A DNA stretch of 64,000 nt from Fimenecus sp045632525 (lineage in GTDB: Bacteria; Bacillota; Clostridia; Oscillospirales; Acutalibacteraceae): the NCBI GenBank assembly GCA_045632525.1, contig JAZQWV010000033.1, forward strand, positions 1-64,000, given 5' to 3'. A program made the position numbers and the translations under genes. The notes under the pieces are model-generated. The model ran no database searches. It worked only from the letters and a program-made list of their open reading frames with translations, and was not told where the DNA came from. Each line of letters opens with the position of its first letter. Within the stretch, counting starts at the first letter, position 1. Positions 14,815-21,217 of the stretch are shown piece after piece.

Positions 14815-16377
14815 ATGAAAAAAGTATTAATCTGTATTTTAGCGCTTTCTCTTATCCTTACAGGGTGCAGTTTAGTTGGAACTCAAAAAATTGACGGTAT
14901 TCAAATCAATTTGTCTGATAAAAAAATTACCGTTGACGGCAAAGAGATAACAAATGACAATTCGCAAGCAGTTTATTCCGCAAACGATATTGTATTCTAT
15001 CTTTCAGGGCAAGATTTCACCTATGGTGAGGGCACAAAAGAAGACGAACATGAGCAATCAGAAGCTGATGCTCACACAGTTGTTCACATTACAAAACCTG
15101 GCAGATATGTTTTAAGCGGTAAACTTTCAGCAGGACAAATCGCAGTCGACTTGGGCGAAGATGCAGAAACTGACCCCAATGCAGTTGTAACACTTATTCT
15201 CAATGGTGTTGACATTACTTGTTCTGTAGCCCCAGCTGTAATATTCTACAATGTATACGAATGTGGAGTTGCAGAGGTTGAAACTGCAACAAAAGATGTT
15301 GACACATCCAAAGCAGGCGCAAATGTAATTATTGCAGATGGTACAGAAAACAACATCAATGGTTCTTATGTTGCAAAGATTTATAAATCCTATGAGCTTA
15401 ATGAAGATGGAACAGAAGTCGTTGATAGCAAAAAACTCCACAAATACGACGCTGCATTCTATTCAAAGAAAACAATGAATGTAAACGGCGGAGAAAATGG
15501 TGATGGAATTCTCAACATTAAAGCTGAAAACGAAGGCCTTGATAGCGAACTTCACCTTACAATCAATGGTGGTATTATAAATATCACATCTGGTAATGAT
15601 GGTATTAATACAAATGAAGATAATATTTCTGTTACAACCATAAATGGTGGCACATTGAACATTCTCTGTGATGGCAGCACAGGTGAAGGCGACGGAATTG
15701 ACTCAAATGGCTGGCTTGTTATTAACGGCGGTACTGTTATTGCTCAAGCTTGCGCAACAAGTGGCGATGCAGGCATTGACTCAGACAAAGGCATTTATAT
15801 CAACGGGGGCAAAGTGATTGCTTCAGGTAATATGTTTGACCGCGTAGCAGGTGGTGAACAGACCTATGCTGTGTTCAGTTTCGCAAGTCGTCAAGTCGGT
15901 GATAGCACCTACACATTAAAAAATGCTGATGGTCAGGTTGTTGGTGAATATGCTCCAACGAACGATTTCACTTATCTTGTGATTGCTGACGATAAATTAG
16001 TTGCAGGTGATTATACATTCTGGCAAGGCGACACACAATTATCTGCAAGTTCAATGGATGGTATGCAAGGCGAAATTCCTCAAGGTGCAATACCAGAAGC
16101 ACCTGAAGATTTTAGCCGACCTGAAAATATGAACGGAGAAACACCAGAAATGCCCAATGGTGAACGTCCACAAATGCCCGAAAATATGGAAAGGCCACAA
16201 GGTGAAAGACCTGAAATGCCTGAGGGTATGGAAAATATGACTCGTCCTAACAACATGGGCGGATTTGGTGGCATGGGCATGATGAATGGTGGCACAGCTT
16301 CATCAACATTCACTATTGTTAAAGGTGGAAATTATTTTAACAATATAAGTCCTGTTGCTACCACCCCAACAGAATAA
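14815..16377 (+). CDS. Carbohydrate-binding-domain lipoprotein (Cthe_2159-like beta-helix)
   Basis: 520 residues. A lipoprotein signal peptide with LILTGCS (Cys about residue 18) anchors it to the membrane outer face. The body contains repeated short beta-helix turns, for example LTINGGIINITSGNDGIN, TINGGTLNILCDG, LVINGGTVIAQA and IYINGGKVIASG, typical of the carbohydrate-binding family of Clostridium thermocellum Cthe_2159 (PF14262), whose founder binds acidic plant polysaccharides and calcium. The C-terminal 90 residues are low complexity, rich in Pro, Glu, Met and Asn (PENMNGETPEMPNGE), then Gly/Met-rich. The ligand is not shown by sequence. A glucuronate isomerase gene elsewhere in the window fits uronic-acid use but is not linked. 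Confidence 0.8.
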   Translation: MKKVLICILALSLILTGCSLVGTQKIDGIQINLSDKKITVDGKEITNDNSQAVYSANDIVFYLSGQDFTYGEGTKEDEHEQSEADAHTVVHITKPGRYVLSGKLSAGQIAVDLGEDAETDPNAVVTLILNGVDITCSVAPAVIFYNVYECGVAEVETATKDVDTSKAGANVIIADGTENNINGSYVAKIYKSYELNEDGTEVVDSKKLHKYDAAFYSKKTMNVNGGENGDGILNIKAENEGLDSELHLTINGGIINITSGNDGINTNEDNISVTTINGGTLNILCDGSTGEGDGIDSNGWLVINGGTVIAQACATSGDAGIDSDKGIYINGGKVIASGNMFDRVAGGEQTYAVFSFASRQVGDSTYTLKNADGQVVGEYAPTNDFTYLVIADDKLVAGDYTFWQGDTQLSASSMDGMQGEIPQGAIPEAPEDFSRPENMNGETPEMPNGERPQMPENMERPQGERPEMPEGMENMTRPNNMGGFGGMGMMNGGTASSTFTIVKGGNYFNNISPVATTPTE

Positions 16378-16383
16378 TACTAA

Positions 16384-16412
16384 TTGACAAACCTTTGTGA
16401 AAACTATAAAAT
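16384..16412 (+). promoter_or_regulatory. Promoter of the Cof-type HAD gene
   Basis: TTGACA (16384-16389), 17-bp spacer, TAAAAT (16407-16412): close to the sigma-A consensus. The ribosome site CAGAGGT follows at 16431-16437. Confidence 0.75.
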
Positions 16413-16443
16413 GTGATTAACAACAAGTTTTCAGAGGTATTAT

Positions 16444-17268
16444 ATGAAAAAACTTTATATAAGTGATATGGATGGTACTTTGCTTCAAAGTGATGGAACT
16501 TTAAGTCCATATTCAAAAGCAAAACTCAATGAATTTTATGATAAAGACATTCCTTTTGCTGTGGCAACTGCTCGCAGTATGGTCAGTGCAATGCCCCTTC
16601 TTGACGGCGTGCGTTTTAAAGCACCAATCGTGCTTATGAATGGTGTTTTTGTCTATGATACCGAAACAAAAAAAGCAGTTAAATATCACGAAATACCATA
16701 TTCGGCAATTCAAAAAGTGCTTGATATTTTTTATTCGCACAATTTGCATCCTTTTATGTTCTTATATGGTGATGACTATAAATTGTCAATCAAATATACC
16801 ATATTTGACAACGACGGAATGAAAGAATTTTATGATATGCGAGTTGATATGCTCGACGGTCGTTTCACTCAAACAGATGATATGACCATTATCCCTGACG
16901 AGCAACATTCGGTTTATATCAACTATTATGCATTGCCACAAATTCTCGACTCTGTTGTTGAAAAATTAAAGAATATTCCAGAAATTGACTTCGCTTATTA
17001 TAAAGACTCTTATTCTGATGATTGGTTAGTTGAGATTTATTCTCACACAGCATCAAAGGCAAATGCAGCAAGAGAAGCAAGTGAAATTATTGGTGCAGAG
17101 CATATTGTGGCATTCGGTGATAATCTCAATGACATAAAAATGTTGCAGGGTGCTGATACTGCAGTTGCAGTCAGCAATGCGGTACCACAAGTCAAAGAAA
17201 TTGCAGATATTATAATCGGCACCAACAACGACGACAGCGTTGTAAAATTTATTGAAGCAGATAATTAA
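16444..17268 (+). CDS. Cof-type HAD-superfamily phosphatase
   Basis: 274 residues, class IIB HAD hydrolase. The nucleophile motif is SDMDGTLL (Asp8 nucleophile, Asp10 acid/base); motif II is the ATARS segment near residue 40; a large alpha/beta cap follows; motif IV reads VAFGDNLNDIKML near 225-237 with the magnesium aspartates. Such enzymes dephosphorylate sugar phosphates, FMN or PLP intermediates in the cytoplasm; the substrate cannot be assigned. Length is usual. It has its own promoter and a strong terminator, so it is a single-gene unit convergent with the lysis cassette. Confidence 0.9.
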   Translation: MKKLYISDMDGTLLQSDGTLSPYSKAKLNEFYDKDIPFAVATARSMVSAMPLLDGVRFKAPIVLMNGVFVYDTETKKAVKYHEIPYSAIQKVLDIFYSHNLHPFMFLYGDDYKLSIKYTIFDNDGMKEFYDMRVDMLDGRFTQTDDMTIIPDEQHSVYINYYALPQILDSVVEKLKNIPEIDFAYYKDSYSDDWLVEIYSHTASKANAAREASEIIGAEHIVAFGDNLNDIKMLQGADTAVAVSNAVPQVKEIADIIIGTNNDDSVVKFIEADN

Positions 17269-17270
17269 AA

Positions 17271-17306
17271 AAGTCGGTGTGAACATCAAAAAGTTCGCAC
17301 CGACTT
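17271..17306. terminator. Bidirectional terminator between the HAD gene and the lysis cassette
   Basis: AAGTCGGTGTGAAC (17271-17284) pairs with GTTCGCACCGACTT (17293-17306), 14 bp with one G-U pair, flanked by A and T runs. It ends both the forward HAD gene and the reverse lysis cassette. Confidence 0.85.
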
Positions 17307-17312
17307 ATATTT

Positions 17313-17555
17313 TTAATCTTTTTTAAGTTGTTTAAACACCTGATTACCATAGACTGCTGTACCTGTTATGAGCACACCTTGAATTACGCTTTCAGGCGAA
17401 ATACCCATTATTGCAATTGCCCCTAAAATACCAAAGAACAATAAAATAAGTGGTATGTATTTATCAGGTATTTTATCTGTGTTTTTGATTATCATTCCAA
17501 TAATATTGAGCACTGGAATCATTAAAAGTGCGTTTTCCGAAATATATTCTATCAT
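17313..17555 (-). CDS. Phage-type holin (Hol44-like)
   Basis: 80 residues. Two long hydrophobic helices (about 10-24 and 33-52) and a third weaker one (58-72) with the segment IPDKYIPLIL and GVLITGTAVYGNQVFKQ; this matches the Phage_holin_5_2 (Hol44) pattern, in which GxxxTGxAVYxNQxxKQ ends the protein. Holins form pores that let endolysin reach the wall. The ATG at 17555 is preferred over the adjacent ATG at 17558, which is too close to AGGAGG. Last gene of the lysis cassette, 9 bp after the XhlA-like gene. Confidence 0.8.
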   Translation of the reverse strand: MIEYISENALLMIPVLNIIGMIIKNTDKIPDKYIPLILLFFGILGAIAIMGISPESVIQGVLITGTAVYGNQVFKQLKKD

Positions 17556-17564
17556 CATTTCCTC

Positions 17565-17822
17565 CTATGCGAAAAAATTGTTTACTAGCACGCCACAAAC
17601 CGCGCCTATAAGAGCTACTACAACTCTGTCCCACAACCAACTTGGGCGTTTTTTAAGACTTTCTATGCTCTCTTTCATTTCACCCAAAGTGAGCAACATA
17701 CTATCAAGTTTTGTATTGCTTGTAACCTGTGAAAGTGTTACATCATTGACTTTTTTATAGAGAATTTTTATGTCTGCTTCTGCCGTATCAAGTCTATGAT
17801 TTATTACTTCAAAATCTGACAT
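17565..17822 (-). CDS. XhlA-like membrane-associated coiled-coil protein
   Basis: 85 residues. A heptad-rich segment (about 5-58, VINHRLDTAEADIKILYKKV) is followed by KKRPSWLWDRVVVALIGAVCGVLVNNFF, a single C-terminal membrane helix. This is the layout of haemolysin XhlA of the PBSX-type lysis region, which acts with holin and endolysin. It starts 3 bp after the endolysin stop and 9 bp before the holin start codon, so it is co-translated with both. The name rests on architecture and position rather than on strong residue identity. Confidence 0.65.
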   Translation of the reverse strand: MSDFEVINHRLDTAEADIKILYKKVNDVTLSQVTSNTKLDSMLLTLGEMKESIESLKKRPSWLWDRVVVALIGAVCGVLVNNFFA

Positions 17823-17825
17823 AAT

Positions 17826-18692
17826 CTACCTCATATCATAACGGTCAACAAATCCCGTCACATATTTTGACATTGGTTTTCTCTCAACATTTGAAAGAGA
17901 ATTTGTAATTCTGTATCGTCCTTCAAAATAAATGCCGTCATAAATATAATATGTGCCACTGACATAATTTGAGACCCTGTCGGTATAAGCTGAACTATAA
18001 AGTTTTGCGTTTTTGAGAACTACTTTTTGCCCTGCGTTAAAGCCTCTCTTTGCAGGTGGGGCGGGGATTTCTTTGCCATATCCGTTAAGACCATTATATT
18101 TCATAATTGATGGATAATTCTTATATGACTCATTCAAATCTACATTTGTATCAATTCCGTCAACCCTACCCTTTGATGATTTCTGCCATATTCCATAAGG
18201 TTTTTTAAAGGTTGGTTTATCCGTCCATTGAGCAAGCCAGATATCATATTTCTCAAAAATCTCGTCAGTAAAATAATTATTCAACCAATAAAGATTTGCA
18301 TAAATGCAAACATAGTAGCCATAGCTTTCCATTCTCTCGCAAAAAGCTTTTGCAATAGCAGAAATTTGTTCCTTGCCGAGAGATGCAATTCTATTTTCTT
18401 CCATATCATAGGCAATTGGATATTCAAACTTTTTGCCCTTGATTACAGAATAACAAAAATCTGCTTCTTTAATTGCCTCCTCGGGCGTTGTTGCATAAGA
18501 ATAATGGTAAGCACCAACGGCTACACCAACTTCTTTAGCGTGTTTATAATTATATTCAAAAAACTTATCTTTTGTTCCTTCCCAACTAAAACTTGAACGA
18601 AGCATCGCAAACTGAACCCCTGCATTTTTAACCTTTGACCAGTTGATTTCACCTTGCCATTTTGATACATCTATCCCTTTATAAGCTGTCAA
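17826..18692 (-). CDS. GH25 endolysin (1,4-beta-N-acetylmuramidase) with C-terminal wall-binding domain
   Basis: About 288 residues. The GH25 domain opens with YKGIDVSKWQGEINW, has AMLRSSFSW, the HYSYATTPEEA segment and the acidic pair YDMEEN that is the catalytic site, and closes with YDIWLAQWT and IWQKSSKGRVDGIDTNVDLN. It cleaves the glycan strand of peptidoglycan. Residues from about 215 (FNAGQKVVLKNAKLYSS) form an SH3-like binding domain as in clostridial phage lysins. No signal peptide is seen, as expected if a holin provides access. TTG at 18692 is chosen from AAGGAG at 9 bp; ATG codons at 18698 and 18701 are too close to it. The start overlaps the preceding gene by 14 bp. Confidence 0.88.
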   Translation of the reverse strand: MTAYKGIDVSKWQGEINWSKVKNAGVQFAMLRSSFSWEGTKDKFFEYNYKHAKEVGVAVGAYHYSYATTPEEAIKEADFCYSVIKGKKFEYPIAYDMEENRIASLGKEQISAIAKAFCERMESYGYYVCIYANLYWLNNYFTDEIFEKYDIWLAQWTDKPTFKKPYGIWQKSSKGRVDGIDTNVDLNESYKNYPSIMKYNGLNGYGKEIPAPPAKRGFNAGQKVVLKNAKLYSSAYTDRVSNYVSGTYYIYDGIYFEGRYRITNSLSNVERKPMSKYVTGFVDRYDMR

Positions 18693-18927
18693 GCTCATCA
18701 TCTCCTTTGTAATAATTTTTAAGTGTATCGGCAGTTTCACGAAGTTCTCGTTTGATTTCATAAAATTTTTGCAATTTTGATTTTAACTCGCAAACTGCGT
18801 TATTATCCCCCGCTTTTTGAGCTCTTTTTATTTCTTTCTTACAGTTATCTATAAAGTATTCTTGCAACTCAATGTGTTTTTCATACTCTTTGGCAAGTTC
18901 AACAAGACTCATTTTTTCAGTTTTCAA
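18679..18927 (-). CDS. Small coiled-coil protein of the lysis cassette
   Basis: 82 residues, almost wholly helical and charged (EYEKHIELQEYFIDNCKKEI, then ELKSKLQKFYEIKRELRE), predicted coiled coil. I recognise no family. The start is TTG at 18927, supported by AAAGGAG; it overlaps the stop of the sigma-like gene by 11 bp, and its own end overlaps the endolysin start. The tight overlaps mean it is translated with the cassette. It might be a regulator of lysis timing or a structural helper; nothing in the sequence decides this. Confidence 0.7.
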   Translation of the reverse strand: MKTEKMSLVELAKEYEKHIELQEYFIDNCKKEIKRAQKAGDNNAVCELKSKLQKFYEIKRELRETADTLKNYYKGDDELDSL

Positions 18928-19318
18928 TGTAATCTCCTTTAATAAAATTCAAAAAATCTGCAACGGAATATCGTTGTACATTATCTTCATAAACAAGCAC
19001 ATACTTTATGTATTTTTCTATTTTATTTTTTGCATTGTTTAAGTAACGGTAAACACTAGCTCTTGAAATTTTGTGTTTTTCGGATAATTCTTCAACAGTT
19101 AATTCTCTACCCCAAAAATCAAGAATAAGTTCTTTTTCTAAACTGTTCAATTCGTTTTCAATAACCTTTTTCACCGTATTGAGAATATTTCTTTTTCTGT
19201 TGAAGACAATATAACTCACACCATTTCCAACATCTTTTTCGTTGACAAACTCAAAATTTTCTGATAGAAATGCATATTCGTCGACCGTAAGTTCAGTTAT
19301 TCGATTATTAAAATACAA
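18917..19318 (-). CDS. Sigma-70 region-4-like regulator heading the lysis cassette
   Basis: 133 residues. The middle (about 55-100) reads LNSLEKELILDFWGRELTVEELSEKHKISRASVYRYLNNAKNKIEKYIKY, a region-4/ECF-like helix-turn-helix: a short LxxxE helix, then an HTH with recognition helix SRASVYRYLNNAK. The N-terminal half is too short for a normal region 2, so it may be a sigma-like activator (ArpU/UviA-like in role) rather than a full sigma factor. TTG at 19318 has GGGAGG 8 bp upstream. It is the first gene of a five-gene overlapping string ending in holin. The UviA/TcdR-type link between small sigma factors, SOS induction and holins in clostridia makes a control role plausible (inference). Confidence 0.7.
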   Translation of the reverse strand: MYFNNRITELTVDEYAFLSENFEFVNEKDVGNGVSYIVFNRKRNILNTVKKVIENELNSLEKELILDFWGRELTVEELSEKHKISRASVYRYLNNAKNKIEKYIKYVLVYEDNVQRYSVADFLNFIKGDYIEN

Positions 19319-19347
19319 TGCCTATTCCTCCCTTTTTTCGAAAAATA

Positions 19348-19376
19348 AAGAACGCACGATTTTCTTGTGCGTTCTT
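19348..19376 (-). terminator. Leader terminator hairpin of the lysis cassette
   Basis: Arms 19376-19367 and 19357-19348 (AAGAACGCAC / GTGCGTTCTT) form a perfect 10-bp stem with a 9-base loop, followed on the reverse strand by TATTTTT. It stands between the promoters at 19374-19436 and the first gene. Its 5' arm overlaps the -10 box and the expected start point of the downstream promoter. Confidence 0.75.
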
Positions 19377-19402
19377 ATATCGAACATTTGTTCGCCTTGC
19401 AA
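19374..19402 (-). promoter_or_regulatory. LexA-controlled promoter (P2) of the lysis cassette
   Basis: Reverse strand: TTGCAA (19402-19397), 17-bp spacer, TATAAG (19379-19374). The spacer holds CGAACAAATGTTCG (19394-19381), a full match to the Gram-positive LexA/DinR box CGAACRNRYGTTYG, with perfect 6-bp arms. LexA binding there would exclude RNA polymerase, so the promoter should open only during the SOS response. Confidence 0.82.
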
Positions 19403-19407
19403 TTATT

Positions 19408-19436
19408 ATTGTAGCAACAAAAGTCTGTCTTGTCAA
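19408..19436 (-). promoter_or_regulatory. Upstream near-consensus promoter (P1) before the LexA box
   Basis: Reverse strand: TTGACA (19436-19431), 17-bp spacer, TACAAT (19413-19408). Transcripts starting near 19401 would pass the LexA box and then the 19348-19376 hairpin with both arms present, so most should terminate. Confidence 0.7.
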
Positions 19437-19445
19437 GACAAAAAA

Positions 19446-19472
19446 AGACGGAAACTTTAAAAGTTTCCGTCT
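19446..19472 (-). terminator. Terminator of the sortase-anchored protein gene
   Basis: AGACGGAAACTT (19446-19457) pairs with AAGTTTCCGTCT (19461-19472), 12 bp; on the reverse strand a run of seven T follows. It insulates the lysis cassette from the upstream gene. Confidence 0.85.
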
Positions 19473-19500
19473 ATAATATCAAAATTATGTTATGTAAAAA

Positions 19501-20166
19501 TTATTCAGCGTCGTCACTCTTTTTTCTTGTAAGAACAAGTGCTGCACCTGCTACAAGTGCGATTGTTGCAACTGCTACAACTGATGTGTCACCTGTGTTA
19601 GGTGTTTGTGATGGACCATTTTCAGTTGATGATGGTTCACTTGGCCAAGTTGTATCTGGTTGTGTTGTAGGTTCATCTGAAGGCTCTCCGCCGCCACCGA
19701 AGAGAATATCGCCAAGTCCACCAAGAACACCAAGAATTGTGTCAAGGAAGCTACCCATACCACCTGTGCTACCTGTGTCGCTTGTATCTTCTTCAAGAGT
19801 TGTTGATTCTTCAGTTGAAGATTCTTCTTCATCTGGGTTGCCACTTGGGATGTCTGGGAAATCTACGCCAGCAATCTTTTCAACTTCTTCCATAAACTGA
19901 TTCATAACCTCTGGGTCAACACCTTGGTTAAGAATAATTACAAGTTCAACTGCGTCAGCTGGGTCACTAAACAAGCCTAAATCATCAACCAATTCTGCTG
20001 CAATAGCTGGGATATCAGCATTAGGGTCATTAAGAAGTTCAACATAATATGCACCGATTGATTCTGGTGTTACATCAGTGCCTGTTGGCTTTTCAGCTGC
20101 GAATGCACAAACGCTCATTGAAAGAACAAGAGCAATTGCAAGTACAAATGAAATAACTTTTTTCAT
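19501..20166 (-). CDS. Surface protein with signal peptide and sortase-type C-terminus
   Basis: 221 residues. Signal peptide 1-24 (VLAIALVLSMSVCAFAAE). Residues 30-110 form a mostly helical acidic domain (YYVELLNDPNADIPAIAAELVDD) that I do not recognise. Then come a Glu/Ser/Thr-rich stretch, a Gly-rich segment (GGLGDILFGGGGEPSDEP) and a Pro/Thr/Ser spacer. The C-terminus TPNTGDTS, a hydrophobic helix (VVAVATIALVAGAALVLT) and the RKKSDDAE tail form a cell-wall sorting signal of the LPxTG class with Thr in place of Leu. ATG at 20166 chosen from AAAGGA. Promoter at 20227-20255 and terminator at 19446-19472 make it a single unit. Function unknown. Confidence 0.8.
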   Translation of the reverse strand: MKKVISFVLAIALVLSMSVCAFAAEKPTGTDVTPESIGAYYVELLNDPNADIPAIAAELVDDLGLFSDPADAVELVIILNQGVDPEVMNQFMEEVEKIAGVDFPDIPSGNPDEEESSTEESTTLEEDTSDTGSTGGMGSFLDTILGVLGGLGDILFGGGGEPSDEPTTQPDTTWPSEPSSTENGPSQTPNTGDTSVVAVATIALVAGAALVLTRKKSDDAE

Positions 20167-20226
20167 AACAATTTTTCCTTTCAAATAAAAACCGATACTG
20201 AGGCAATTACACCTCTATTCCTAGTC

Positions 20227-20255
20227 ATTATACAATATGATTTTTCAAAAGTCAA
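20227..20255 (-). promoter_or_regulatory. Promoter of the sortase-type surface protein gene
   Basis: Reverse strand: TTGACT (20255-20250), 17-bp spacer, TATAAT (20232-20227). The 60-base leader contains a small GAGG/CCTC hairpin. Confidence 0.8.
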
Positions 20256-20294
20256 TATTATATCAACACATTTTATTTTCATTTTTTGCAAATT

Positions 20295-20324
20295 TTGATG
20301 ATTTTTTCTTTGCAAAATTTATAT
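20295..20324 (+). promoter_or_regulatory. Possible promoter of the 61-residue ORF
   Basis: TTGATG (20295-20300), 18-bp spacer, TTATAT (20319-20324). TTTGCAAA-type repeats lie at 20286-20292 and 20310-20317 and could be operator arms. Weak call. Confidence 0.35.
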
Positions 20325-20360
20325 CAGCACAAGAAATAATAATATTGTGGAGGTGAAACT

Positions 20361-20546
20361 ATGTTTTTTAAGAAAAATAATAAGCAAAAAACTGTTGATG
20401 CACGACAAAGAATCAAAAAAATAAGTGAAGAAATCTCAGAAATATGGACTGGTGAAGAAAACGCCAAACAGTTTGATGCAAATGGATGGTACACAGGCAA
20501 TCCGCAGAATGCCATTGTCCCTGAGCAAGATGCTGACGACCTTTAA
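20361..20546 (+). CDS. Small charged protein of unknown function
   Basis: 61 residues: a basic N-terminus (MFFKKNNKQK), a helical middle (RQRIKKISEEISEIW), then GWYTGNPQNAIVPEQDADDL. No signal peptide or membrane helix. A perfectly placed GGAGGTG seven bases before the ATG, and codon use like its neighbours, support translation. It precedes the rimP operon promoter by 57 bp and is not part of that operon. I do not recognise it. Confidence 0.65.
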   Translation: MFFKKNNKQKTVDARQRIKKISEEISEIWTGEENAKQFDANGWYTGNPQNAIVPEQDADDL

Positions 20547-20602
20547 AAAAGCATAATTTTTGTGCTTATATATTATATTGTATATAAAAACGCAAAAAAC
20601 TA

Positions 20603-20631
20603 TTGATTTTTATTAAATTGTATGTTATATT
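20603..20631 (+). promoter_or_regulatory. Promoter of the rimP-nusA-infB operon
   Basis: TTGATT (20603-20608), 17-bp spacer, TATATT (20626-20631) with an extended TGT just upstream of the -10. Confidence 0.75.
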
Positions 20632-20660
20632 CTCTTATGGTAAGAATATTGGTATTGACA

Positions 20661-20682
20661 GAGAGTGGGGCGACCCGCTCTC
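20661..20682 (+). promoter_or_regulatory. rimP leader hairpin
   Basis: GAGAGTGGG (20661-20669), GCGA loop, CCCGCTCTC (20674-20682): a 9-bp stem with one G-U pair closed by a GNRA-type tetraloop, 12 bp before the rimP ribosome site and not followed by a T run. Probably a leader structure for processing or NusA/RimP autocontrol rather than a terminator. Confidence 0.6.
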
Positions 20683-20704
20683 TTGAATTTATAAGGAGGT
20701 TTTT

Positions 20705-21187
20705 ATGAAGAAAAACACCGCCGCAGTAGTGTGGGATATTGCAAAACCAATTGCTGACGAATTAGGTCTCATTCTTTGGGATGTTAAATTTGTTAAAGAA
20801 GGCGCTCGTTGGTATCTTCGCATTACTATTGACAAAGAAGATGGCGTAACAATCGACGACTGTGTTGACATGCACCACGCAATCGACAAACCGCTTGACG
20901 ATGCTGACCCTATTGAGCAGGCATACAACTTGCAGGTTCAGTCCCCCGGCATTGAGCGTGAACTCACCCGAGATTTCCATTTTGAAGCATATATGGGTGA
21001 AAAAATTATGGTTAGACTTATCAAAGCGTTTGAAGGCAAGAGAGAATACAAAGGTATTTTAACAGCTTTTGATAAAGAAGGCGTAACAATTGCTCTGGAT
21101 GAAGAAACAGAGCTCAATATTAAATATAAAGAAGCATCTTGGATTAAAGCCGACGACTTTGAAGGTATCGGCAGTTTCGAAGATTAA
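20705..21187 (+). CDS. rimP: Ribosome maturation factor RimP
   Basis: 160 residues (YlxS/RimP family), which assists assembly of the 30S subunit. The N-terminal alpha/beta domain has GLILWDVKFVKEGARWYLRITIDKEDGVTIDDC; the central motif YNLQVQSPGIERELTRDFHFE is the family signature; a C-terminal Sm-like barrel (KREYKGILTAF, GVTIALDEETELNI) follows. AAGGAGG precedes the ATG. First gene of the standard nine-gene Firmicute operon, and 30 bp before nusA. Confidence 0.95.
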   Translation: MKKNTAAVVWDIAKPIADELGLILWDVKFVKEGARWYLRITIDKEDGVTIDDCVDMHHAIDKPLDDADPIEQAYNLQVQSPGIERELTRDFHFEAYMGEKIMVRLIKAFEGKREYKGILTAFDKEGVTIALDEETELNIKYKEASWIKADDFEGIGSFED

Positions 21188-21217
21188 TCCAGATTATTTT
21201 AGGAGGTTTTTGGAAAA

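Noticed and set aside
17313..19318. Complete prophage
   Set aside because: Only regulator and lysis genes are present; there is no integrase, replication, packaging or structural gene, and both flanks are chromosomal genes.
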